A stretch of DNA of 64,000 bases from Mactra quadrangularis (GCA_025267735.1 CM046298.1:36765264-36829263), one strand, 5' to 3'; positions 23,689 to 36,107 are shown, counted from the first letter of the stretch. The notes: a model not told the origin generated them from the sequence alone. Made by a program: numbers and translations.

Positions 23689-23950
23689 GTTGAAATCGTG
23701 AATTCACGAAGCTGAACTCGGGAATTCATGAAGCTGAAATCGTGAATTCGTGAAGTTGAAATCGTGAATTCACAACGTTGAATTCGTGAAGTTGAAATCA
23801 TGAGTTCATGAAGTTGAAATCGTGAATTCATTAAGTTGAAATCGTGAATTCATGAAGCTGAAATCGTGAATTCGTGAATTCCGTATGTTGAAAACAAGCT
23901 AAAATGTGAATTCTTGAAGATGAAGTCAGGAAATCATGACGTTGAAATGT
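23689..23950. repeat. Minisatellite, 22-bp unit x ~12
   Basis: Repeats of GTTGAAATCGTGAATTCA plus TGAA, with decay at the right end. Each unit contains the palindrome GTGAATTCAC or GAATTC, so the array is a run of small dyads. Confidence 0.9.
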
Positions 23951-26415
23951 CACTTCCGGTCTTTCGTACCTCGCAGCTCAGTAAATTTACTACATTCACA
24001 GAAAGTGAACGAGTAAAACTTGAGCGATGCGAAGGAGAATACGACAGTACCAAATGACGCTTGATATGAACAGGTTTGACTATAAATATCTGAATGTCAG
24101 TGAATGAAACATGTGTTCATTAGATCTCAATGATATATGTCAACAATGCGGTATATCAATTAATTGAGATAATCACCAGTTGAGAACACAGTGCAAACAT
24201 ACCTCGAATTATAAACTAATTAGCTCAGAAGAGTTTTGAATTAATAATGACGTATGGAGCTTATTGATTCATAACGAGGCTTGAATAAAATATAAATCTA
24301 TGTTGGCTGTAAGTCGCTGTTTGATTACTTGGTTTACAAAGGTGTGGCTTGTTTGATTTTTACGCTGATGTTAGGCAAGTTGTCTATTCTTATCATTATC
24401 AAGACGGATTGGTTCTTGTAAGCAGCTTAGTTAGATTATACAATTCCCAGCAAAAGTTTGAGACACTTACAATGTGTAGGCCAACTAAATAGCTTATATC
24501 GAAACTTTGCTAACCGTTTATTTTGTCTTGAAATGATTATTAGTTTTGTTACATTTAAGATCTCGTATTAAAATTGCTCACAGTGTAACTAGAATTAAAT
24601 CTTAAAAATGGTGACCCTAAGGCATTAATAAAGAATTTCAAATATTGCCTAACTTATACACATTGGTCGTTGAATTTCATACAGTGTTATCTAAAAGTTA
24701 ACAGATAAAACCTCGCTTCTAGAATAAACCAGCTCACATTCATCAAAAACAAGCAATTTCTTAAGTTATCATTTGTGTAGATTATCCACAAATAATTCAA
24801 ACTATGTCACAAAAATATGGTTTAATTACATTGAACTTATTAGGGTCTTCATGATTGGTTATATATATATGGACAAGTGTTATGCTAGTGATCACTTTTT
24901 TCTCAAATTTCTTTAATCAAAGAACTTTGGATGGCACTGTATGTTAAAACACACAGTGATCTCACACAACCAGTAAGTAAATGAAATTTCAATCGCGTGA
25001 AACTAACTTAGTTAGTCACTTCTTATTACGATAATAAAATGACATTTCAATTACTAACAATACAGATCTAGGACTGAATTCCCTAGGGTTTAGTTTTCTG
25101 TAACGTGGTATAACAAACATATACAATGTACTCCACAATGACATAGATTCTTGTAATGCATTCTCGGTTATCGTTGAGAACATTTTTCAATGGGATTTCA
25201 AATTCACTTAGTTATATAAATTATTATAACAGAACAGAACATATCTTTTATTTCGTCACAGTTTACATAGTAAAAACTTGTGAACAAATTATAACATAAA
25301 TACATGAATACAACATGTCGGTACAATTTCAAAAGTTAAGAAATGATTTTTATAAATACAAACATAATAAATGCAAGTTACAGGATTGTCAAGTGTGGGG
25401 GATGGTGGTGCAAAAATTACAAAAAAATCTTTAAGGGTAAGAGCAAAATACTATTGTCCTAGATTTTTGCAATTATTATATACACGTACATGTATCAAGA
25501 AAATGCTATATAGAGTATTGATGAATAGAAAACAAAAGAACATAATAGAACAGACAAACAATTTTGTAATGTATGATGCTTTGTGCTGCATCGCATCATT
25601 TTGCAGTCACATTACTGCATTTAGTCGTCGCCTCACGGCTCTTGGAAAAGCCATTGGCCTATTGACCAAACTTTATTTAATCTGCTAGAACTTCTAGTTC
25701 TAGTAGAAATCTCACCTTAGCTGCATGCATTGATATATCTTAATGTACTGGTATGATTCGAAAACTAAGTTATGTGAGAAATATGAGCTATGCTTATTGA
25801 ATCGTAATTACGACTCGCTATGAAATGGTGATAAAAATGTGCATGAAGATTTTGTAATAAAACAAAATTTCCTTATATATGCATCATCTAAATAAACAAT
25901 ACTCTGCAAAATGTCTTGTTCCAAATTAAGTTTTTGAGAGTGAAAAAACGCTAATTACTTTACGTAATAATCTAAATCTACCAAGACAAAGAGATTCAAA
26001 TTCTGTACATAGGCTTTCATCTAAGATCTAGTACTGCTATTAAGTATGAAAGTTCTTACTCCATTTTCATCTTTGCCAATTTAATTTAAATTCGCGAGCA
26101 TAACTACATGTATATAAACACAAGCATCAATCAAATGGCACCAAACCTAGGGAAAATATACATTGTATACATGTCTATAGTATAAACGTACACAGTTTAA
26201 TATTAAGAAAATTGGCTTAAACTGTTAAACAATATCTCCACTAGAAATAAAACTACACTTGTCCTTTTATGATTCGTCAACAACTAGTTCACCATGGAAG
26301 AAACGAGGAGAGTTAATCCTTCATCAATCAATAGAAAGATAGATTAATTGACATTTCCCATCACCAAGACAACCGTACAAGTTAATGGAACTCGATAACT
26401 TGTTCTATACAGTTC
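23951..26415. other. Intergenic, no feature seen
   Basis: AT-rich. The 105-codon plus ORF (25371-25688) shows no recognisable domain and no splice-site context that I would defend. Confidence 0.4.
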
Positions 26416-27083
26416 TTAAGGTATACGCTCTCTGACTAAAAATCAAAGCGCTGATAGCGCTGTCGGACATGCGTTTTTTATGAAGTATATATACGAGTAA
26501 ACACATACTTCTACAACAAACCAAAGCGATACAAAGGAGTTGTCCTTATATTTACCAATCGTTAGAGTTTTCAACCGAATCAGATATACTTATATTACAC
26601 AAACTGAGTTTTCAGTACTTTAATGTGTAAATCGGACTATTTTTTGCAGTAGTAATTATCCCTTTAATTGCGCATGTGCGGCCGAACGTAATCGTCCGCG
26701 GCAAATTGAAATGGGGGAAACCACATGTCACTAGGTTTTATGGCTGATAAAATTTTCTAGTTTTTTTAGAAATAATTATACTTGTTTTACATTGTACGCA
26801 TAAGGTTTTCACCATGTCAGATTTTTTTACTTGGTCAACCCATACTTTTATGGGCAAATTTAAAACTGGTGTGTTTTTCATATGAAAGGGAGATAATTAA
26901 TTATTCCAGATGAAAGTTATTATCGAGTAAATTTGCAAATGTAAGCTAAATGCTAGACACATTGTAATGAATGAAAAAAAATCCTATTTGTAATGAATGA
27001 AAAATATTCAATTTTGTAAGCAAATGCGAAACTTCTCTAATTCAGTCTTAATTGCGAGTGGCATTAGGGAATGTATACCTTAA
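26416..27083. mobile_element. TTAA-flanked non-autonomous element, 668 bp
   Basis: Inverted ends TTAAGGTATAC at 26416 and GTATACCTTAA at 27073-27083. The TTAA at each end could be a piggyBac-type target duplication, with GGTATAC as the terminal repeat; matches beyond that are partial. The interior has a CpG-rich patch near 26670-26705. No transposase. A PIF/Harbinger-type reading with a 3-bp TTA site is an alternative. Confidence 0.5.
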
Positions 27084-27209
27084 ACCAAGCATTACTTGTT
27101 ACTGGGAGAAAATGTAAGTGAGGATTTATTTTCTCGTTGTTTTGTGTACTGTCTATGGACTCTATAAGTCTAGATAATGACATTGATTGTAAAACAAACC
27201 TGATATATT

Positions 27210-30200
27210 TCGAGGGGTTACTGCCAGAACATGCTATATACCATTTTTTCCAATTTTCACTTTTTTACATTTTCTGAAAGTGCATTTCAATCCGCATATT
27301 TTGCACTAATTCACAAGATCATATCTTAATTACAACTAACATTATGTAATAAAAACCAAACCAGCTATCTTTCTAACCTTGTAATACCTATATGCCAAAT
27401 CAGACTATATGTACATAGCTGCTAACTTTTAACATTGAAACAACAATCAATGGAACCAGAACATTCTATAACAAGATATCTCATTTTGGCATGAAGGGTA
27501 TTAATATCAAATGATACTTTTGAAAATGCCAAAACGTGCTATTGTCAGATAGGTGGTTTTGTTTGGCAGAATAGAACATATTTTAGAAACATTTGTTAAT
27601 GCTAAAACAAGCTATATTGATATAGCTGCCACACTTATACTCTACAGCAGTAATTTAATCAGCTAAAACCATCTACATTGGGATAGAGCTTTTTGGCAGA
27701 AACACATCTTTAACTTAATGTTATGTTTTGGTGCTCTAAACCAGTTATGTAAAGAAATGTCAGTTTGACCTAGCGGTCAGTCTGCTTTGTGTTGATAAAT
27801 AGAAAGTGATAAGAAGCTATTATAAATAACAATAATGTTTAATTGTAAACAAAATGTTTTCCAGGCATTAAACGTTATTATACTGATTATGCTATAATTT
27901 TGGGAAGACCTTTACAAATGATTTTGGTTTAAAAAAACTCAATGAAGCTGTTAAAAATTAACAACAAAAGTTGTGTAGGGTTGCATAAATTCATTTTTTT
28001 AAGATTTCTTAGTTTTCATATACTTAAATGATTTTTTTTGTAAAGGTATAACAGGACTCCTCATGGCATGAACTTATTAGATTGTATATCTTTCAAATTA
28101 AACAAAATCCAAATAAAAATTGGGTTTTTTTGTATATACAGTATAACCTGCATTAAGCAGCCAGCCAAGGGAAGTGACTAGATTGGCTGCTTACAGCAGG
28201 TGACCACTTAAACCAGGTTCAGAAAAAAATGCTTTGATTAGTTCCGCAGCAGTAAGTGATTATTTTGTAGCCATAAAAATTATGTAAACACTAATTTAGT
28301 ATAATATCTATTAAGAAAACAACAAATTAATTAAATTAGAATTTATCAAAAATTTAAACAAATACAAATGTATTTCAATATAAGATATATATTATATATT
28401 TGATTTGTCCAATCTTATTTAAGATGATTGTTTATGTAGTTTCTTATCAAATTGTATTAAAAAAGGGTTAAAGTGACAATGTCAGTTGTATATTAGAAGG
28501 CTTAATTCATGTGATGACACTTGGTAGATAATTTTGACTGTTTAAAGACTTAACTGGATGGGTTTTCACACATCTGGACCATTATACAATGATGGTGACA
28601 CTTTGTTAATTCTAAAATTTAATTGACTGTGACACTTAATACAGGTAAATTGATGAATTTGTGAGGAATTAGGTGACCACTGGCCACAGACAGCAGGTGG
28701 CTGCTTATAACAGGTGCAAAATACAGTGATTTTCCTTGGGAGGAAGCCAGATTGGCTGCTTACAGCAGGTGACCGCTTATTACAGGTGACTGTTAATGCA
28801 TGTAATACTGTACTCGTAAACAATTGTTTAATACCGTATAGACAATAAAATACAAAATTAAGAAAAACTGTAGGCTACAAATTATCTCAAAGACATTTTC
28901 AAAATAAATGCAACTGTCTACCGTTTGAGTATGTAAATGGCAAGTTGTTTTATGAGGTCATATATAGATGGGAAAGGGTCTCTAATGTAAATAGTGATCA
29001 AAAATGATTCTCCAGTCACTATTGGTGGGATTAATGTTTTTTATTCAGATAACTGTGGTGGATGACATAGGAATAAAAGCATATGTTAACCACACCAAGC
29101 TCACTTTTGTATATCCTTTTAAAGCACACATATAGGAATTTCAATTATAATATTCCAATTATATGAAAGTATTTATACAGACATTATGATGGTATATTTT
29201 AAGAACATTATAATTATCAACAAAAATTATTTCACACCAGCTTCATTTTGTGTTACAAATAGTTTGGTGAAAAAGTCATACTATCCCTTTAAAGTATGTC
29301 ATGTTTCATTTCAGTAAGATTCTATTAAAGTTTAGAAACAAGCTTCACGACAAGCTGTATTAAAAATGATTTTAACAATTTAACCTGGTGCTTGCTTCTT
29401 AAGGTTTGCATTTGCTGAAGACATTCCCTTGGTCAAATCAAATACAAATAAAAACAAGGTCAACACTGACAAATGCTAAACAAGTTACTAAGTTTTCTGC
29501 TGAACTTTACATTTTGATAGAAAGGACCTTTGCAAAGAAATAACCAGCTAAATTATTTATGTATAATGTACATTTATCTTCAAACAGTGTTAAAAAGGTA
29601 GTTTGCTGGTGTTAAAAACACAAGAAAATTTAAGAAAATGTTAAGAAATTTACATATTGAGACTTGAAAAACCTTATCAATAGCTATGAGTCACAATAAG
29701 TCGTACATGTTTTAGATTTGGAGAATTGACAGTCTAAGTATTTGGGTATTTGACTGGGTGTGCCTTACAAGAATGCAATATAGCACTATTTAGCATCTTA
29801 TTGACTCAAAACTGTTGTTTAAGTACACCTCATTGTTGAGCCATAAGCAGCTATAAGCTTGTGTCATGTTCTGGTCCCGTTTATTTGCTATATTCTACAT
29901 TAAGTGTCTCTGCCAATACAACCTATCAATATATAGAATGTTTTGGCACAATTCATGTCATTTCAATATAATTTTAAATGCATGCTATCTTTTCATAGCA
30001 TGTTTTGGTACAATAAGTTTTAAACAGAAATTAAAAATTTCATTCAACCAAAACCAGCTATGCGATTATAGCATGTTTTGGCATGAATGTATTACATATT
30101 TAGGTGCCTATTTTCAGAGCCAGAACAATTTTAGCTATTTGTGACTATGTGAATAAAGATAATGTTAAAAAACATATATCATATTGTCAATGACATAAAT

Positions 30201-30322
30201 ATGAATATCTCCACTGCGTTAAATTTTCAAAATATCATTTTTTTATCATTTGAAACAGAAAAATGTTCCTCCTGAAAAATTTCAAAATATGGACATAGCA
30301 GGTTCTGGCAATAACCCCTCGA
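27210..30322. mobile_element. 3.1-kb foldback-like element with internal GCATGTTTTGGCA repeats
   Basis: Outer inverted ends TCGAGGGGTTACTGCCAGAA at 27210 and its complement ending GGCAATAACCCCTCGA at 30322, about 30 bp long. Both arms hold irregular copies of a motif in opposite orientations: CCAAAACGTGCTAT on the left (about 27530) and TAGCATGTTTTGGCA on the right (30000 and 30070), and likewise ACCAGCTAT against its complement. A TA-flanked element is nested at 28139-28810. No transposase ORF; the 92-codon ORF at 29866 (repeated MFW) is made of the arm repeats. Confidence 0.65.
28139..28810. mobile_element. Tc1/mariner-type non-autonomous element nested in the foldback element
   Basis: Ends CAGTATAACCTGCATTAAGC and GTTAATGCATGTAATACTG are inverted, with TA on both flanks (28137-28138, 28811-28812). 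GATTGGCTGCTTACAGCAGG is present as a direct repeat near both ends (28184, 28751). No intact transposase. The 85-codon minus ORF at 28566 is not recognised. Confidence 0.7.
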
Positions 30323-30376
30323 TTTGTTAGTAGCACCGGAAGTAGATAAACATAAGTTATTCTGATGTATGAATAA

Positions 30377-30610
30377 AACATTTTCTTTCATGCTTTACTG
30401 TTATTCGATGAAATTATACAATGGAAATATATATTTTTATATTTTCATTGTAGTGAAAACGTAAATTTAAAATGACATCACTTTTAAAGATAAATGACGT
30501 CATTTTAGAAAAGAAATGATGTCATTTTAGAGGAGAAACGACATTTGTGTAAAACATCTCCAAAGGAACTCATGAAAAAAAATAAAAGAAAAATTTAAAA
30601 AATCAGATTA
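30377..30610. repeat. Dispersed repeat family A, copy 1 (TGACGTCA-bearing)
   Basis: Shares with 50525-50790 the order TTTTCTTTCATGCTTTAC, GTTATTCGATGAAA, a TATA-rich block, then TGACGTCATTTTAGA units and TTTGTGTAAAACATC. Here the TGACATCA/TGACGTCA/TGATGTCA motif is repeated three times within 70 bp. No coding capacity. Confidence 0.7.
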
Positions 30611-33600
30611 TTCGCAAATTATTAAATACGATGCGATTTTAACGGGATTTTAGTCTCAAATGCTAATTTAAGAAAAAAGTAAACTTTATATCTAGTGATA
30701 ATGATAACTTAATAATGATCACTTAGTTAAAGATGATTTCAATGTATTAATAATACATGTCCATCTAAATCGTCTTAATATACATAATTGAACAGTACAA
30801 AACCTAAAACAAGTAAATGTCAATCAGAGCAATGAAAAAGTAAAAAAAAAAACATAACTAAAAAAAGAAACAAGAGACGGACTCTCTCTTTCAAACCAGC
30901 GTAAAATGTTGCACCGTTACATATGAGACCAGCGTCTACTTGCTGAGGCTATGTCTAGTACTTCATCCTTTTTTTCCTGTATTAAATTATGACCTAGACA
31001 CAACGGTAAGTAGGTCTAAAAGACACTCCTAGAGGCATCTCAACTTTATGTAATAAGACGGTACATTTATCTGAAACAATCTTATTCAAATTGATTTAGC
31101 AAAAATGATTAGAGAAGAGGCGTTGATGATCCTTCTTTTATAACAAATAAATTGAGCAAATTAAAACAGTGCACCTCTTAAACACAAAAAGAAAATATAA
31201 TAATATAATAATAAATATCTATTGCCTTAACCAACCAGCCCGAAGCCCGGAACAAGTGCAAATTGATTTTGGCTATCGAAATTTTCTTATTTTATATAGT
31301 CAGGCTAATTGATGTTGTTGCCATTACAATAAAAAATTACGAGTTGGGCAATCGCAATCTCTTTGATGACTGTACTCTCAAAATTAATGATTTATAAATC
31401 TAAGGGAGAAAACTCAATGTTGATATTGACAATAAGACGGCTAGAGTTACACGCTCTTAGTGAATTGATTGAGAAATGACAGTAACAGTAATAAAGCGAA
31501 GAAGAACTACAAATGTAATCAAATAAGACACACGTCTTTTCTCACCAGACACAAAAATGCATTATCCAAATACCAAACGACAAAATATAGCTGACACATG
31601 GCCATTATTGATATCAGCTCGAATAAGAAGACGAGTTAACGGTCAAATTAACAGACAGTGACGATTTAATTTATATAAACATTTGTCTCGACGATTTATT
31701 AACGTTATTATTGCAGGCAGCTTCTTCGTGGAATCTCCGCCACTAAAAGCACAAACAAATTCAATATATTCAATACATGCTTACTTTATTGGAGTGTTTA
31801 AAATAAAATATGGTAAACCTGAAATCAATGTTTGTTTTTATCAAGTCGTTTCAAAAAACGCCACAAAAAGCGTTGTTTTTTCTCTCTCGAAAACTACCAT
31901 ATTGATTACAGATTACCTTTTACACTGCGTCCTACTGATGTTTCAAATAGTTAGAAAACTTAAGGGATGAGTTGTCGGACACAGTTGGTGACTGCTTTGA
32001 AAATGTAAGCAAATTCTGGTAGGAACAAAATTCAGGCATACTTGTTAGTTGAACTTGGCCGTCGAGAAAAAAGACAATCACTAAAAGCGATTCAAAAAGC
32101 AAAAACAAAGAAACAAACATACACCTAACTTCATACAGTTTAGTTATATGCAAACATGACATAAACTAAAATAGTTATTAGATCTCACAGCAGGGGGAAA
32201 TAGCTCAAAGATTTCACTACATACTGAATTGCAAATTTTCATCCTAAAATATTCACTGCATAGAAAAGAAAACAAAATAAAAAAACAACAATCTCTCATA
32301 ATATTACATGTAATGCTAACAGAAAAGAGGATTTGTACCGCACTGTTAAATTCATCAGACTGTATAAAAATATCATGTCGTTACATGTATTACAAAATGG
32401 ACGCGTACAGATACAAATCTGGTGAGACAGATTTCACGTTTTTGTTGTAAATGTTGCATGAACAATGTTATCTATAACCGTCTAGGTCTGAGAATTGTCT
32501 GTTTGAGACTTATTTTATTGAGTTACGTGGTTGGATAGATGAAGACAAACTAGAAGAGTAATGTAATAAGCTCCATAAAAGACTTTCCAGACACTGATGT
32601 CGATTATATAATACCTGGTAATGATATAACATACATCAAACAAGATGTAATTGGCTTGTAGCATGCTGTATATCAAATAGGAGAAGAGAAATTAGTCCGA
32701 GACCAATAAGCCATTGTTATTATTGAATGTTAGGAGCCTTCTGAGAAGGTGAACTAGGAGGTATTGTATTGGTGTTACTAGGAATGTATGATGTCTATTT
32801 AACTACACGTCTTAAAGCAGCTACTTCGACGATTTAGTTAATTGTATTTGATATTTCAAATATTGCCTGTAAGAAACAGTAAATATGACATAAAATTTTA
32901 AGTGGTAATGTTTAAAGGCCAACTGAACAACATTTTGCAAGCTATGTTAAAAAAGTAACAATAACTCCCTGAAATAATCTATATCGTTATGGAGTGGGCG
33001 TTTAAAAATCACTTTATAACGCTGTGTTACGATAATGAATTGGAAATGCTTCTAGGCAAACTGAACAATTATTTGTTAGAAATATTAAATAAAAGTCACA
33101 ATTTTCACTGATATCATTTATACCATTACTAAAGAGGTAGGTCTTTATACACAATAATCACCACCATCTACGGTTTTATGTTATTTTGCAAATAGTTGTC
33201 ATTATCAGAACACTGTTTGACTGATCCAAAAGGTTTTCCTATACACATTTTGAAGGTTAACGAAAAACTGATATTTTAGTAAAAAACAGGGAGCAAGTAG
33301 CTTTAATATGCATGAGGTTAAGAGTTACAAATTACTATAATCTTATTGTTAGACCATCTAGACAGAGTCTGAGAAATATATTACCTACAGGCATACACAT
33401 AGGCTATCATAGGATAACACTTAAGTACTTATTTGAGAAAACTTACTCTAAGAAAATTGCCGCTGTGATCATCTCTTATTTGTAACATTAAGTTAGTTTG
33501 GTGTTATGGTACTTGACGCCGCTCTCTCAACGGTTGTTCAGTAATATCGGACCATAAAATGATGAAGAGCTATTACACAAATAATGGACGATAAGTTGAC

Positions 33601-33620
33601 ATCATCCAAACCTTATTTTG
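30611..33620. other. Intergenic, no feature seen
   Basis: AT-rich sequence. ORFs of 73-95 codons at 31683-31970 (plus), 31932-32162 (minus) and 32229-32450 (plus) overlap or abut each other and show no domain. There are poly-A tracts near 30840. Confidence 0.4.
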
Positions 33621-33644
33621 GGTGAGTTTCCTAAACACATCACT

Positions 33645-33735
33645 AGCTAGCGCTTTGCCCCCTGGTACCTTAATTTTATATCATATACGTATTCCTTTTG
33701 ATGTAAGAAGGGTACCAACGCACAAAGCGCTATCT
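33645..33735. repeat. Palindromic MITE, TAGCGCTTTG family, copy 2
   Basis: Hairpin AGCTAGCGCTTTGCCCCC then TGGTACCTT against AAGGGTACCA then GCACAAAGCGCTATCT. It is related to 9541-9635 and more regular than that copy. The loop is AT-rich. Confidence 0.75.
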
Positions 33736-34205
33736 AGCGCTTTAAACCTGATTTATAATGCTCCATTTGCGTAATTGCTTTTCGCACGCATATTGACAAC
33801 ACTTCAGATTAAAGTTACAAGATGTCAACAAGAGATATATTAATGATTTACAATAAACACGGTCAGTAATAATCTTAGATATTCATAAAGTTCTACATTT
33901 GATTATAATAAGTTGATAGAAGTGCGAATTGCATAATAACTTGGAAATATGAGGTCAAATGTAAAGCATATATCATTTATGGAATATAACATGATGAATA
34001 AAGATAAGCCTGACTTTGAACAAATGGAAATAGCACAGATTAAACGAAGATTGGCGTAAAAGCATAAAATTAATAGTAGTAATGAATACAAAAAATAATG
34101 TTTAAAAACATCGAAATAAATCATTTTATAAATACAAATCATTCTATGCAGAAAATTTGAATAAATTGAAACTATAAATAGTCACAGCAAATAAATTAAA
34201 TCTAT

Positions 34206-34530
34206 TTATAGAAACATTGAATAAAATGAATCTAAAAATAGAAACATTGAACAAAATGAGTCTAAAAATATGAACATTGAATTAATGAATCTAAATATAG
34301 AATCATTGAACAAAATGAGTCTTAAAATAGGAACATTGAATAAAATGAATCTAAAAATAGGAACATTGAATAAAATGAATCTAAATATAGAAACATTGAA
34401 CAAAATGAGTCTAAAAATAGGAACATTGAATAAAATGAATCTAAAAATAGGAACATTGAATAAAATGGATCTAAAAATAGGAACATTGAATAAATTGAAT
34501 CTAAAAATATAATCCATGAATAAATTGAAT
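34206..34530. repeat. Minisatellite, 30-bp unit x ~11
   Basis: Unit of 30 bp containing GGAACATTGAATAAAATGAA then TCTAAAAATA, with GAAC/AAAC variants. Because 30 is a multiple of 3, both strands stay open (34206-34577 minus, 34270-34512 plus); these ORFs are repeat translations, not genes. Related single units flank it at about 34150-34205 and 34500-34620. Confidence 0.9.
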
Positions 34531-34619
34531 CTATTTTTAATTTTTAATTTATAAAACCAATCTATAAATAAAACCAATTAAAAATCTGTCTTAAAATAGA
34601 ACCAATACATAAAATCAAT

Positions 34620-35290
34620 CAGACCATGGAATGAATCAGTTAGGATAAAAAAAAAATAACTTTACATTAATAATGCATAAAATGGCGCCTGGCAAAGCGT
34701 ATTAAACATAAGTTGATATAATAGCTCAAGCATACAGACAAAATGTATGAATAAATAACAGTTTATTGTAGTTTGCCAAACATATGATCGATTGTAACTA
34801 GCTTAAAATGTTATTTCATGATTTCTAAAGCATGTTATAGAACGCTGGTTACCATAAAAAGTGGAATTCATCTCCAATTTTGGTTTATTTACATACAGAA
34901 CAAATGTAATAAAATAGTCTGTGTGTGTCTCCATTGCTTTCTGAAAGCTAATGCCAAAACATTTTATATAATGGATTATTTTCCAGCGATTTGTCATTAT
35001 ATAACAATGAAAAATCGCAATAGGAATAATAATTCTAAGGTCTATTATTACAAGTTTTTTTTTAAAGCCGGCATAATTACAGTTTTTGGAATCAAATTAT
35101 CAAAAGTATTACGACCGAATTTTGTCGTAACGCTTCAGTATTTTCACACTTATACTGTCGAAAGAGTTTTGATAATATACTGTCATGTATCTTAGGTGTG
35201 ACAAAAATTAATTCAATCTCTCTTTTGTTATCTTGAAACAAGATTGTTGTTAAAACTAAATGACCAATAAATTGTTTGTGACCATCGCAC
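34620..35290. other. Intergenic, no feature seen
   Basis: AT-rich, with overlapping ORFs on both strands (34803-35298) of up to 125 codons and no recognisable content. There is a small hairpin TTACGACCG...TTTGTCGTAA near 35108-35130. Confidence 0.4.
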
Positions 35291-35521
35291 CTTTTCACAA
35301 AAATTCTTACGAAAAAAGTTATCGTAAGTCAATTTTATAAATATTGCAGTTCAATGGTAGGAGGATAATAAACATATCCAAGATAAAGTATTCAAAAGGT
35401 ACATAGTATATTCTACATAATTCAATGTTACTTAAAATTGATAGACCAAAAATGTCTGTAGTAGGAATGTTTCTTGCTTTTGACTTACGATGATTTTTAT
35501 CGTATGATTTTTTGTGAAAAG
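35291..35521. mobile_element. Palindromic MITE, 231 bp, ~42-bp terminal inverted repeats
   Basis: Left end CTTTTCACAAAAATTCTTAC then ATCGTAAGTCAA; right end TTGACTTACGAT through TTTTTTGTGAAAAG is its near-complement over about 42 bp. No ORF. It ends 17 bp from the end of the 189-codon ORF at 35538. Confidence 0.85.
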
Positions 35522-35537
35522 CCCCTCATGAACCGAG

Positions 35538-36107
35538 CTAACAGTGCACATTCAGCTCAACACAGTACTTATTAAAAAATTCTTCAAAGAATTTCATTTT
35601 ATTCAATAATTGAATTAAAATATGACTAATCAAAATAGAAGTAGTTGCAAATATTGAAGGGCAGCACATCACACATTCGGACCACCACAGCGATCTTCTA
35701 TGAAGATACGAATAGAAAATCCACAAGATATTTCGAATGCATTTTAAGAGCATAAAGTTCTGACAATATAAAATAGGAGTCCATATTATCAAATGTGTAA
35801 CTACCTTTTCTTCCTGATTTATTAAATGCACAAACATACATTGGCGTAAAATTTTGTTTATAACCCTCGGATCCATTCTTGTAATAGAAAGTCTTTTGGT
35901 CAAGAGTGTTGACGACATTTGAGCGGTGATCATCGTTACTGATTTAGCTTTGTGAAACTTAAACGGAGACAGCAGTTGAGATCCGATTGTGTTCTCAACA
36001 GAAGAATTTTTTAAGACGCTGAAACACTCTGACATTTTACATTTATTTCTAGCTCGGATAGAGCGGCCTATCAGATGATAGTAATTGAAAAAGATAACAA
36101 TTTCCAT
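35538..36107 (-). CDS. Unrecognised ORF of 189 codons
   Basis: An uninterrupted ATG-to-stop frame of 570 nt in sequence rich in A and T, where stops should be frequent, so it stands out from its surroundings. It is the longest ORF in the window not made of tandem repeats. The product is basic and rich in Ile, Leu, Ser and Cys, with a hydrophobic stretch around residues 150-170 (SIFATTSILISHILIQLL), but I recognise no domain. An internal GAAGAAAAG followed by GTAGTT could be a splice donor ending the exon at about residue 105 instead. It sits between MITEs at 35291-35521 and 36643-36782, and could be a decayed transposon or retrogene fragment. I give no function. Confidence 0.2.
   Translation of the reverse strand: MEIVIFFNYYHLIGRSIRARNKCKMSECFSVLKNSSVENTIGSQLLSPFKFHKAKSVTMITAQMSSTLLTKRLSITRMDPRVINKILRQCMFVHLINQEEKVVTHLIIWTPILYCQNFMLLKCIRNILWIFYSYLHRRSLWWSECVMCCPSIFATTSILISHILIQLLNKMKFFEEFFNKYCVELNVHC

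Noticed and set aside
29866..30144. 92-codon ORF with repeated MFW as a gene
   Set aside because: It is the translation of the GCATGTTTTGGCA motifs in the right arm of the 3.1-kb foldback element.
34206..34530. CRISPR-like array of 30-bp repeats
   Set aside because: Units abut without unique spacers, and the genome is clearly eukaryotic.
34206..34577. 123-codon minus ORF as a membrane protein
   Set aside because: It is the translation of a 30-bp minisatellite; the opposite strand is open over the same bases.
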